Below, one piece after another: positions 1-12,264 of a stretch of 64,000 nucleotides of DNA. The DNA is taken from NCBI RefSeq assembly GCF_033473495.1, contig NC_088942.1, positions 1,426,001 to 1,490,000 on the forward strand, written 5' to 3'. Numbering within the stretch: the stretch's first letter is position 1; each line of letters opens with the position of its first letter. The notes beneath the pieces were generated by a model. The model had not been told where the DNA came from. It did no database searches and saw only the letters and a list, made by a program, of their open reading frames with translations. The position numbers were made by a program, and so were the translations under genes. This DNA is from Cercospora beticola. Its lineage: Eukaryota > Ascomycota > Dothideomycetes > Mycosphaerellales > Mycosphaerellaceae.

Positions 1-373
1 CACAGCATCCGGCGAGGAACATGTTGTTCCCGCCCGAGTACGAGGAGCATTTGATAGATTGAGAAAAGTTCTTGACTAACAGATTTTGAATCTGATCTTT
101 CCGATGGAGAGGGGTTTGGAGGTCTTCGGAATCGGTGTGTTGGCAGAAGTCATTGCGAGAGCAGAGGATGGTATTGCAGCTGTAGAACACGGGCAGAGCT
201 TCGGAGTAGATCTGAGAGCTGGTGCGGAGGATGGAGGTATTGGGACTTCCGGCTACGATTTGGCGGAGTTTGAGGGGGCGAGAGAAGGTGAGGATGTGGG
301 AGTAGATGAGAGAGCGGAGTTCGCCTGGGAGGCGCGTGAGGAAGAAGCATTCGTGGTTGCCGTCCGTAGTCAT
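1..373 (-). CDS. F-box/2EXR-like protein, C-terminally cut by the window edge
   Basis: An open frame on the minus strand starts at an ATG at 373-371 and runs off the left edge with no stop, giving about 124 residues. The N-terminus contains CFFLTRLPGELRSLIYSHIL at residues 8-27. This is the L-P-x-E-L-R-x-x-I-Y helix pattern of fungal F-box-like and 2EXR domains, and it is followed by a segment like those seen in many fungal hypothetical proteins (TSSQIYSEALPVFY). Such proteins are usually taken to be substrate adaptors or are uncharacterised; no function can be assigned here. The gene is divergent from the Mo25 gene to its right. The frame stays open upstream of the chosen ATG, so an earlier exon cannot be ruled out. 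Confidence 0.65.
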   Translation of the reverse strand, partial: MTTDGNHECFFLTRLPGELRSLIYSHILTFSRPLKLRQIVAGSPNTSILRTSSQIYSEALPVFYSCNTILCSRNDFCQHTDSEDLQTPLHRKDQIQNLLVKNFSQSIKCSSYSGGNNMFLAGCC

Positions 374-907
374 TTTGATTGCAATGCTGGAAGGAAGTGT
401 CAATGTTTCGCACGACGACGAGATGCACGAGCGACAGAGTTCTGACTTCTGGTCGAGCTCGGGTGGTGGAAGCTGCAGGGCGTTATCGGCGACGAGGTGC
501 ATGCGGATGCCCACGCGAGCCCGTCGCCGAGACACGCTGATGGGGGATTTGTCTCATCTCAACGCCCGAGCCTCCATCCTCACGTCCATTGTTTGTGTGT
601 TTTGAGCGTTGGCGCCATGTTCGTGTTGTTGTTGTCGCCGTCTGTGCCCGTTGCCGCCCACGATTGGGCAAAGGCGGGGCGCGACGCGATTCATTGATCA
701 CGCCTCATGGCCTCGCCTCACACCCACCACCGCAAACTGCAGGAGGAATCGACACGTCGGACCTTGCAGTAGCGCGGCCGACATGCTGCACTGCGCTGGA
801 ATGACAGCACTCTAGTCCGACAGTGACAGCTCAGGCAATCCCTCGAACAACACCACCGCCTCCTCGTCCTCCTCAGCACACCGCTCCGCGGGCAGGAGAG
901 GGACAGC
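374..907. promoter_or_regulatory. Divergent intergenic region, F-box-like gene / hymA
   Basis: These 534 bases separate two divergent start codons and should hold both promoters. Several short overlapping frames exist on both strands but none shows a recognisable domain. No clear TATA box was seen. Confidence 0.5.
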
Positions 908-2261
908 ATGGCCTTCCTCTTTGGCCGCAATCGCCAGCGGTCGGCGCTGGACATGGTCAAGACCGTCAAGGACCTGCTCCAGAAGCTGCCCAAGGAAGAT
1001 GGACAACAACAGCAGCAACAGACAACAAAAGTACAGCCTTCCCCTCGACCACAACAAACATACCCCTCCGACTAACAAGCCATATGCAGCTGGAGGAGGA
1101 CATCGCCCGAAACCTTGCCCAAATGAAAGTCACTCTCCAAGGCACCCCCGAACTCGAAACCTCACCCGACCAAATTTACCAACTCGTCATGGCCACCCTC
1201 TCCGAACAACTCCTCCCCATCCTCGTCTCCTCGATCCCACGCCTCCCCTTCGAAGCTCGCAAAGACACCCAAACCATCATCTCCAACATCTTCCGCTTCC
1301 GCCAACCCGGCAATATACCCTCACCAAACAACAACTCTGAACCTGACGCCCTCCGCGAAGTAATCCGCAAACAACCCGAGATAATAATCGCCCTCTGCAA
1401 CGGCTACTCCCGCCGCGAAAGCGCCAGCGCCTGCGGCGGAATCCTCAAAGAAGCATTAAAACACGACGCCGTAGCAGCCGTGATCCTCTACGACGAACCC
1501 CGCTCCGACGGCACAGTCCTCGACATCTACTCCGACGTCGACGTCTCGCACCCGGCAAGCGGAAAAGGCACATTTTGGAAATTCTTCACATGGATCGATC
1601 AATCCAGCTTCGAAGTCTCCGCCGACGCATTCGATTGTTTTCGATTGATTTTGACAAAACACAAGAGTCTCGTGGCACAGTACATTAATACGAATTTCGA
1701 CATGTTCTTTTCGCGGTATAACGAAACGTTGATCAAGAGCGAGAGTTATGTGACAAAGAGACAGAGTATCAAATTGTTGGGCGAGGTGTTGTTAGATCGG
1801 AGTTTCTACGAATGCATGTGTCGATATGTGGAGAGCGGGGAGAACTTGAAGCTCATAATGTGGCAGCTCAAGGATGACAGGAGGATGGTGCAGTATGAAG
1901 CCTTTCACGTTTTCAAGGTGAGTTCAAAACCCCTCGGCACCCGCTGCTGCATTATGTTTGGATTATACTGATCAATGGTGATCCGTAGATCTTCGCAGCA
2001 AACCCTCACAAATCACCAGAGGTCCAAAAATTCCTCATCATGAATAAATCGAAACTTCTGAAATTCTTACCGAAATTCTTGGAAGATCGCACAGATGACG
2101 ATCAGTTCAATGATGAAAAGGCGTGGTTGATCAAGAGTATCAGTAATTTGCCAGACACGACTGCAGGGATACGGAGTCCAAATACTGGAAGCGGGAACGG
2201 AACGCCGACGAGCACGACGAGTCCTTCGCACGGCGGAGGGGCACAAGGTGTGAGATCGTGA
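908..2261 (+). CDS. hymA: Mo25 family scaffold protein (HymA / Cab39-like)
   Basis: Three exons (908-1030, 1090-1917, 1989-2261) encode 407 residues. The protein starts MAFLFGRNRQRSALDMVKTVKDLL, the canonical Mo25 N-terminus, and continues through armadillo-like helices with conserved stretches such as EIIIALCNGYSR, GTFWKFFTWID and VTKRQSIKLLGEVLLDRSFY. Mo25 proteins are scaffolds that activate germinal-centre kinases in the MOR/RAM network; in Aspergillus HymA is needed for conidiophore development. Six glutamines (residues 33-38) follow the first helix and end at the first intron. Both introns have good ends (gtacag...atgcag; gtgagt...ccgtag) and the first has a CTAAC branch site. The last 25 or so residues are Gly/Ser/Thr-rich and probably disordered. 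Confidence 0.95.
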
Positions 2262-5205
2262 GGGAATTCGAAAGTCCCCATTCTTGAGAGCGATAGTGGA
2301 TAGAGCAGAGTGAGGTGGGACGACGGCGTTGACTGGTTTGATTCTGGATGTTGCTTTTGAGGAACAGCCAAAAGAGCGCACAATTGCTTTGGCCGAAGAC
2401 CTGGAATGTTAAGCAGCGAGGCTCGTTGCATGAGATATGTTTGAATGGCATGAATTGATGTGGCGTTTGTTTGATGTGGCAGTCTAAATGGTCTCTCTTC
2501 CGCGACGGGGAGGGAAAGGCTGAGATGTAGCATTCGTGCAGCGCGCGGATCTCTTTGAGACCATGCAAAGGAAGGGTAAATGCATTTGGAGCTCTTGCAA
2601 GACGAAAGAGGAAAATGAGAACGTATGCAATGACCTACATCTTGTGTTCAGAAATTCATCCGTGTCTCTGGGAAATTTGGCCAGTACAGGCAGGTGAGCG
2701 CAGCATCGCTGGCCGCGAAGATGGGAATTGATGGCCGTGGTATCAGCCTGATTAGGTCGAAAGTGCAGAACAGTACGCAGGCAGCCGCTTAGAACGTCGA
2801 GGACCGCGGTATCATTGTTGCTGCATCTCACCTCTTTGAGCCAACTCGTACATGCAAGCTCCTCGTGCTACCTGCGCCTGTCCTCGTTCGCCTACGTAGG
2901 TAGCTTCGGCACTCTTGTTTCGCCTAGTGCTGGAGCACCTATTGCATTTCGGAGCCGAAGCAGCTATGCGCGTACGCTGACCACACTTCCGCCAGTATCG
3001 ATTTAATGTTCTGGTTGTAAGTTGCTGTCTTCCGGCCTATCTGATCATTGACCAGAAAGTGGTAAGCCTCTGGTGGTCTTGTGCTACTCGTGGATGGAAG
3101 GAGCAAGGCGAGAAGACCGGCGCGAGAGAACGATTGGAGCTTATTGTTCCTGTTTGATGCTGCCGAGCAAGGTCGTGAATGCACCACGAGCAGGAGCTAT
3201 TGTGTGACAGCTGTAGTGTCCAGTGCTGCAGCATAGATTGCTTCGCAGGTCGCTCCGGAGGGGCATGATCCTCGAGGAGGATTTGAAGTGTTCGCATGCG
3301 ATTCGTGCCGCGGCTAGTCACGTCAGTGTGAGATTGCTTCGTGTCAGGCGCTTGAGTGGAAGAAGAAGGCCCTTGAACTGGATGGGTGCTGGGAGGAGTA
3401 GCTAATATGAACTCGGACAAGAACCTTGAACTACTCTGAGTCAGCAATAATTCGATACGACTTGCGAGAAATCTCCCGACGTCATCGTGAGAGGTCATTG
3501 CTATACACGCTTTGCTTCGCATAGGCATTCATGCACCACGACGAGCGTATCTCGGAGTGTCTACCGCCTTTTAGCGCTGTCAGTCGCTTGGCCACTTCGT
3601 GTCACACGGCAGTCACTGGGCAAAAGCACGAGCAAAAGTCTCTCATGGCGATATGTTGGGTGAGCATGCTGGATTCGTGCTGCAGTGAAACCATGTCTTG
3701 GCTTGTGCAGAACCCACATGCCTCGGGAGATATCGTCGACCCTTGCCAGACGGGGCGTTGAGTAGCTGGGGCTCTGCCAATGGATACGATTGTCTGTTGA
3801 TTGCTTGCAGAGTCGGTGGAGGTGCGCTGGCAGATGCGCTCGCGTGCAGCAGGTACCGCATCACTAGGAGGTACGGAGCAGGTCGTGTTCTGCTGGGCTG
3901 AAGCAGGTGCGACAGACACGAGCATATAACGGATCTCTTGTGACACGCTGCGTGATGCTCCCTCTTGTCGGCGACGGCGTCCGGACTTCGAGATGTGAGG
4001 CCCAAGAGACAGGTTTTGCAATCGGCACATTCGCCAGCAGGTTCGGCAGTGTGCGGTGTGCAGCCATCACAGGCAGGCGGGAGGGTGTGACATGCGCCGA
4101 CAATGGCAGGGCGAGCAGGTCGGGAGGGCGTGTTCAGCACCGAGATCCATCGATGTCCAAGTACTTGTGTACATGAGAGCGGCTCCTCCGGCGTGCAATC
4201 TGCACCAACCTGGCACATGAAAGTGTCGTCTGTTCGAGGCTTGGCTTCACATGCGATAGTGGATACGGTTGAGAGGTCCGCCCCTGGTGATGCATGATGC
4301 GGGTTGTGGTCGGAGCGTCTCATTGGGAGAAGTGCAAGAGCAACGGCGATGCATTATCTCTCGCCCCAATCAGACGGGCGGATGGAGGGCGTGCCACGGG
4401 GAGAGGATCGAGATGAAGGCAGACCACGGAACAGCTGGGCCAGCTCTATCGTGAGTGTCGCGGAACAGGTTTGCTGTGTGATATGAAGCTTCGAGACGCG
4501 TCCCAGGCGTGCGCCCCAGGTCGAAGCATGGACGGCGTGCCGAGAAGCGAACGCGCGCTGACTGGCTCGCTTGCCGGTTGTTGGGAGGGCAGGTACGTCA
4601 GGGCACATTTCCGCCATGGCGAACGACTTTCACATGCAAAACCGCGTGTGGCTGCTCGCTGAAGAAACCGCGCTGGGCGATGGATAGCCAGCAGGTTGCT
4701 GGAAGACACCGTGTGAGTCGTCAAGTACCCGCTTTGCGCCTGCTTGCTCAACGCCTTCCTCCTGCCTCCATATCTCTGCGCCCGTCTGCACATTCCTCAC
4801 ACCCTCTCCCATCCCCAACTCCCAGCACGCCGCAGTTGAACCTATCCGACGTCCAGTCAGCCCACCGATAGCAGCCACGAGCTCCCATTAGCTTGTCCGG
4901 TATGTCGCACATGAAGCTGATAGCATTGCATCGCAACCCACAAGCGGCCCAATGACTGACGGAGCTCGCAGCGACCAAGAACTGCCCTCTTCAGGTTTCA
5001 GAAAAAAAGGTAAGAGCCAACTCGTCTCATCCTGCTCTTTCTCCACAAACCTTCCCCTCCAAAGGTTCAGGATCGCAACAACGACAGACTTTGTGACATT
5101 TGCACTACATTCCAACACCCCTCGACCCCGCGCCGACTCCACGCCTGGCATTGCATTGCATCTCCTCGCGCCGCTGTTCTGACCAACACGCCGCAGCTTC
5201 TCATC
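2262..5205. other. Long gene-free stretch between hymA and CAP20
   Basis: About 2.9 kb without a convincing gene. Open frames of 60-226 codons overlap on both strands, most conspicuously a 226-codon minus frame at 3643-4323. None has a recognisable domain, signal peptide, coherent splice pattern or consistent coding bias. The right end probably holds the promoter and leader of the perilipin gene. A non-coding RNA or lineage-specific small genes cannot be excluded from sequence alone. Confidence 0.5.
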
Positions 5206-6089
5206 ATGCCTCACGCAACCGAGACCCTCACCAACGGCGACAAGCCACAGTCCAAGTTCCTGTCCCACATCACCTCCTACCCAGCCGTGCACGACGGCAT
5301 CGAGACCTACAAGACCAACCCGTACGGCAAGAAGTCAATCGAGATTGCTGATGGTGTCTACACTCGCTTCGGCAAGCCAGTCGAGCCATACCTGCAGAGA
5401 CCAGCAGGATACGCAGCTCCTTACCTTCAGAAGGCTGATGAGCTGGCCGACTCTGGCCTCACACAAGTCGAGACTCGCTTTCCCATCGTGAAGGAGGACA
5501 CCGACAAGGTCGTTGAAGCTGCCAAGAGTTCCATCCTCGCTCCTGTCGTCTACTTGTACGGCACATGGCAGGGTGAGTACAGTGGAAGTGGAGAAGCCGT
5601 TGCCAGTCGCTGACGAGACCATCAGACGAGTACACCAAGACTGCTCGACACAACGACCGCGGTGCTGGTCTTACCACTCTCATCCTGGCACTCGTCAGCA
5701 CCAACCTCAAGATTGCTTCCGACGTCTTCCAGGTCATCGCCGACACATTAGGCCCAAAGTGAGATTGTCACGGACGTTGTTTGTGAGCAAAATACGTACT
5801 GACTGAGTCAATCAGGTACGAAGAGAGCAAGAAGAAGTCTGCCGACTACGTCAACAATGCCCAGGACCATCTTAACAACTTGAAGAACAACGCCTCCGGC
5901 AAGTTCAACGACGCTCAAAAATATGGCCAGGACAAGTACAACGAGGCTCAAAAGTACGGCCAGGAGAAGTACGATGAGGCTCAAAAGTACGGCAATGAGA
6001 AGAAGGACCAAGCCAAGCAGACCAAGGACGAGGCAAAGGACCAGGCAAAGCAGACCAAGGACGAGGCCAAGAAGCAGGCGAACAAGTAG
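5206..6089 (+). CDS. CAP20: CAP20-type perilipin (lipid-droplet coat protein)
   Basis: Three exons (5206-5572, 5626-5758, 5816-6089) give 257 residues; both introns have gtgag donors and cag acceptors. The body matches the fungal perilipin family (Colletotrichum CAP20, Metarhizium MPL1): FLSHITSYPAVHDGI near the start, then GKPVEPYLQRPAGYAAPYLQKADELAD and VETRFPIVKED. These proteins coat lipid droplets and in plant and insect pathogens influence appressorium turgor and virulence. The C-terminal third (about residues 196-255) is made of five tandem 11-residue units, three of the type NEAQKYGQEKY and two of the type DQAKQTKDEAK, forming a highly charged amphipathic tail. The start was chosen at the only ATG that opens the conserved N-terminus. 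Confidence 0.9.
5907..6071 (+). repeat. Five tandem 33-nt units in the CAP20 3' end
   Basis: Units at 5907-5939, 5940-5972 and 5973-6005 encode (N/D)-(D/E)-A-Q-K-Y-G-(Q/N)-(D/E)-K-(Y/K). Units at 6006-6038 and 6039-6071 encode D-Q-A-K-Q-T-K-D-E-A-K. The 11-codon period fits an 11/3 amphipathic helix as in perilipins and LEA proteins. Confidence 0.9.
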
Positions 6090-7048
6090 ACGCCACCCTC
6101 CCTCCTCCAGAACTGCCGACTTACGGGCTGTAATGTCTTTTGTTTTGCGTTGATGGCTGATGCGGTGTTCATCATATGTACAGGACGAATCCGCGGCCCA
6201 CTCGGATCCGCATCAAGCCAAAGAATGGAACGAGGAGCAAGCAGCAGAATGCAGGATTAGTAGAAGCTCCTCATGTTGGCGCGGGTTTAGACGAAATATG
6301 GTGGGGACCTCGTCCTTAGAACGGGAGCGAGAGCATGCGATTCTTGTCTGTTGCGAGCATGTTTTTCCAGCTGTCCGTTCTCGGTGCTACTGTTGTTGTC
6401 GATGATATGAAAGAAGCGATACCACATGTATTTATGCATAGACTTTATTACCTTAGCGAGGAACGCTCAGATTGCACTTGCATTGCCATGGTCGATACTG
6501 TTACTTTCATATTGCTCCGCTGCTTGCCTGTCCCACTACTCATAAGCCTTCAATCCTGCTGGCTGACTTTGCTTTGATATGCGACCTCACTTCGCATGAC
6601 GCTGGGCACAATCGAGAACCATTGTCACTGGATCTTTGAATCGCTAGAATCTCTGGAAGTTTAAGGAAATGTGTCTTGGTATACCAAAAATACAGAGAGA
6701 AATACTCGTCTCACTTCCCCAAAAAAGACCGCTGGACTCCGCTGCGAGCGTTTTCGTATCTTCTCGCGCCTGTGTATGGTATGCAGCAGCTGTCGCAATT
6801 GCTGGAAACAAGTCTATCAGTGGCTCTGCTCTCCTCTTCCAGCTGCCCGATCTTTCGGTGATGGTAAAAGCTGAACCCGCGATCTCATCCCACGAAAATG
6901 CTCCTCGTATCGCCCACTGTCTGTCATGCTCCGTTGTATGCGCCTCTTCCTTGATAACCTTCATTATTGCCCTTGCTTGCAGCTGTATGAAATTGTCTCT
7001 AGAACTTCTTCTCTTCTCTTTTCTGCCGCTCTCATCTCATCCCATCTT
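6090..7048. other. Convergent intergenic region, CAP20 / glfB 3' ends
   Basis: The 959 bases lie between two convergent stop codons. Short open frames occur on the plus strand (for example around 6669-7142), but they partly run antisense into the transporter and have no recognisable domain. Only 3' untranslated sequence is expected. Confidence 0.5.
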
Positions 7049-8441
7049 TCATGACCCGTTCGTCTTGCCGGCCCAGCCCTTAGCAAAGCGATCTGATGCG
7101 GCGCCCGCGAGCGTGCCTGGGTTGTATTCGGCTGGGACGTAGCCGCTTTGGGAGATTCCGCCGAGGAGGACGAAGATGGTGATGAGGACGAGGCCGAAGA
7201 CGATGAGTTTGCGGAGGGCGGGGTGGCGGGCTCCGTAGTCGGCCCAGGCGCGTTGGGCGCCGCCGAAGTGTTCCTGAAGAATGGTGTTAGATGGGGATTT
7301 GGGGAGGGTAAGGGTTGGGGCAGATTGGACATACCTTGAGCTTGTCTGAGCCGAGCTTGTAGTAGACGAGACCTCCGAGGGCGATGGAGTAGCCGAAGGC
7401 TTGGAGGCCGGAGACTGGGTCGTGGAAGATCATCATGGAGGCTACGACGAGGAGGATATCCTTGAGGACACCGGAGAGGGTCATGACGAGGGATGAGGTC
7501 TTGCCGATCTGGAAATCTGGTTAGTAGGCTGTCTGACTTCTGCTTGAAAAGCGCACATACCAGGAACACGACAGAGACGTTCAAGAGGAACGCGATCATG
7601 GCATTGATGATCAATGTCAGGTATCCGACTTTCTCCACATCTGCCAGAGTCATCTTTGGCACCTCAATGAAGAGCGCAGTGAGACCGTTCATGATGGCGC
7701 AAGCTGGGGCGAAGTAGTAGAGTGAGACCAATGGGTCCATCTTGAACTCGGCGCTGCTCAGCAGACGCTGTACCATGACGAGACGAGTGGCTTCGAAGAC
7801 GATTCCTCCGACCTGGTAGAGGAAACCGGTCATGTTGAATTGGATCTCGCCGTACGAGGCAATAACGACACCAATGACGATGAAGGAGACATTGCCGAGC
7901 GTCTTGAAGTTGACTGGAGCAACTCCGAAGATCCAAGATGCGATAAGGACAGCGACTGGAGTCGTGGCCTGGAAAATGTCAGCTCACTCTGCCATCCCTC
8001 CCGTGCAATTCCGCCCTGTCTCACCTTGAGCATCTGAATAAAGGACACGGAGAGGTACAAGTATGTCAAGTTACCGCAAATCAGCGACAGCGAGAACATC
8101 AGTCCAATGGGCACAATGGCACGAAGATAGATCTTGCCCGTCATGGGCACCTTCTTCCGCGAGTCCAGGACTGAGGTGCATCGGGCCAGTATTTGGGTCA
8201 TGAAGGTCGCAAAGGCCAAATGCCATGTTGTGAGCACAATGGGATACCGGAACCCAGCGGTATCGAGGATCCATTTGTTGAAGATGATGACGCTGGATGA
8301 GAGCGAAATCCAGGTTGCGATGTAGACTGCTGGGTGCAGACTGGCCTTGGGCGGCTGGCTCTTCTCTGCGTCGGGGTTGACTGTGGGCAGCACCTCTGCA
8401 GGGCGCTCCTGCTCGCCTGATTGCCGTTCTTTCTCAGCCAT
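7049..8441 (-). CDS. glfB: UDP-galactofuranose transporter, TPT/DUF250 family
   Basis: Four exons on the minus strand (8441-8025, 7968-7561, 7508-7335, 7273-7049) encode 407 residues. The sequence is a classic triose-phosphate-transporter-family nucleotide-sugar transporter with about ten membrane segments. Family landmarks include VIIFNKWIL near residue 55, LIINAMIAFLLNVSVVFLIGKTSSL across the second intron, and a GLQAFGYSIALGGLVYYKLG segment near the end. The gene is divergent from the UDP-galactopyranose mutase gene. In Aspergillus the UDP-Galf Golgi transporter (GlfB/UgtA) likewise lies beside the mutase gene, so the substrate is inferred to be UDP-Galf delivered to Golgi galactofuranosyltransferases. 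Substrate identity is not provable from the family alone; GDP-mannose or other sugars are alternatives. Confidence 0.88.
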
Positions 8442-9678
8442 TGTGTATGTACGTGTGTGTGGGGTGTGCGGGTGGTGGTAGGCGCGGTGGTGGTGTCGCG
8501 AAGGATGGACAAAAATGTGGTCCCTGGGGAGAGGTGTTCGCGCGCGTTGAATCTAGTTAGTTCCGGGGGCGCGATCGTCTAGTTATCGATTGGGAGATTT
8601 TCCCGACAATGCCGTAGCGGAGGTCGTGAGCGGGCAGGGAAAGATCACAGCACAACTGCAAAAGTGCAATTGAAAGACGCAGTAAGAAAAGAAGAAAGGG
8701 AGTGGCAGAAGAGGACGTGTCGTTGGTGTGGTATGCAGTTGCGGCTGCACGAACGTGTAGATTTTTGGGGAAACGACCCAAAAAACGTCGCAGGCCGCGC
8801 AAAGCAACAGGGTTCATGTGTACAACTAGTTAGCCTCTGGCCTATCCCTTGTCCTCTCACCCAATAGCCTTAGTCGCTAGCTCCGCTCGGCTACTGAGTG
8901 GTGATGGCGACAACGCGCGTATGTTGAGAATGATCGCCCCCAAAAGAAGCTGTCGCAAGAAACTACTGAGCGTGCTTGTTATTGCGATGCTGCAGCATGT
9001 CTGTGATCGTTTCTGCTGCAACTACGCGTCCGGAATGCTGACAATAGTCTCACGGATATGTGCACAGTAGGTGTACCACGGCTTCCGTCCTGCAAATGGG
9101 AGTTCGTTTGAACACTCAGCAATTTTCCGTCCCATCTCAGCTGAGCAGTTGACGCCACAGGGCTGGGCAGGGCGCACGTGTGGACGAGGAGGACGCTGGC
9201 TTGCGAGTTGCTGTGCTGCCCCTGAGCCAGCGCCGCACATCGCTACTGCGAACAACGATTGATGACCGGGCAATCCAATCACTCGGCCGGTGCGTCATCG
9301 GGCCATGTCGCCCATAATTTCTCCTGGTTTGCCCGTGGGTGATCGTGTGTGCTGCTGGCCCTATCGTGTCAAGGGCAGGCCGACGTCGACGACTTGCCGC
9401 TTGTATCAGAATTGCTCGAGTCGCACCAGTCCGCTTCCGGGCCTCCGTTTCACACCACGGACCCACACGACCCTTGCTCGCTTTGGAGAAAAGTCAAGCT
9501 ATGGCCTCAGCTAAATATCGGCCTTGGTGGCGGTGTGGTGGGATGTTTATTGGAGTCGACGACGACATTTTGTCTACTCCTTCTCCTTTCCTGCCGCTTT
9601 TACATACACCTTCTGTCGTCGACATTCGCCTGCGCACTCTCGCACGTCGAATTCCTTCAGCAGATTCCCACCGCAAAC
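8442..9678. promoter_or_regulatory. Divergent promoter region, glfB / glfA
   Basis: The 1237 bases separate the start codons of the transporter and the mutase. The 5' leader of glfB is GT-rich on the plus strand (8447-8500), and a CT-rich tract (9570-9610) precedes the glfA start. No protein-coding gene was recognised. Confidence 0.55.
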
Positions 9679-11537
<1,859 letters not shown>

Positions 11538-12264
11538 ATGGATTACTAGAAGCTGGGAGATGTGGAAGAGCACGGCGTTACAATATTGCATTGTAGGTGC
11601 ATGTCATTTGGTTTCGACATGAGACGGGCATGATATAGAGGGCAACGCTGCTGTTGCTGCAGGATAAAGCATGATTGAGATACCATACAGCCGAAGCAGA
11701 GGCGAGGAATAGATGCGAATTGCACATGTCCAGTTGGGATTGTGTCCCACAAAAATATTCCAACTTTCGTGCAATTCAGGAATGGTGAGTCTAGCTCTCT
11801 CGTCGAGCGAACGCTGACTCTCAGGTGCTGCTTCCATGTAAAGCTCTCTAACATGGGTAGCTTTTGACTTGCGGCCACAAAGGTACCAAAAGGACACCAC
11901 CTTCACTTCTTGGCATGGCTGTACTCGACGAGACAGACGCTATGCACACAAGCCTTGCCATGGACTGAGAGACGACATGCAACTTGGCGAATACCCCCGA
12001 TGTGCTCATCGTGCAGAGAATGGAGGTGCAAAGTGAAGTCAAAGGACGTTGGCTTAACTTCCTCCAGCTCCCCTTGCAATCGGTATGCTGGAAAGTTTAT
12101 TTTTGCGTCCTTACCTTTGCGATGACTGTGACGGGCAGGAGCTTTAGATTGGAGGTGCAGATGTGAGGACGCAAAATTCACGGTGCGTGGTATAAGACTC
12201 ACGTCTAACCTCACACATCTACGACACAACACAAGACCAGACGATCGCAAGCACAGTACACAAC
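11538..12264. other. Intergenic, glfA 3' end to DUF7587-like gene promoter
   Basis: The 727 bases hold the glfA 3' UTR and presumably the promoter of the next gene. Minus-strand open frames (up to 141 codons) have no recognisable features. Confidence 0.45.

Noticed and set aside
3643..4323. 226-codon minus-strand open frame
   Set aside because: Composition is Ser/Thr/Pro/Ala/Cys-rich noise, no domain or signal peptide, and several other frames overlap it.
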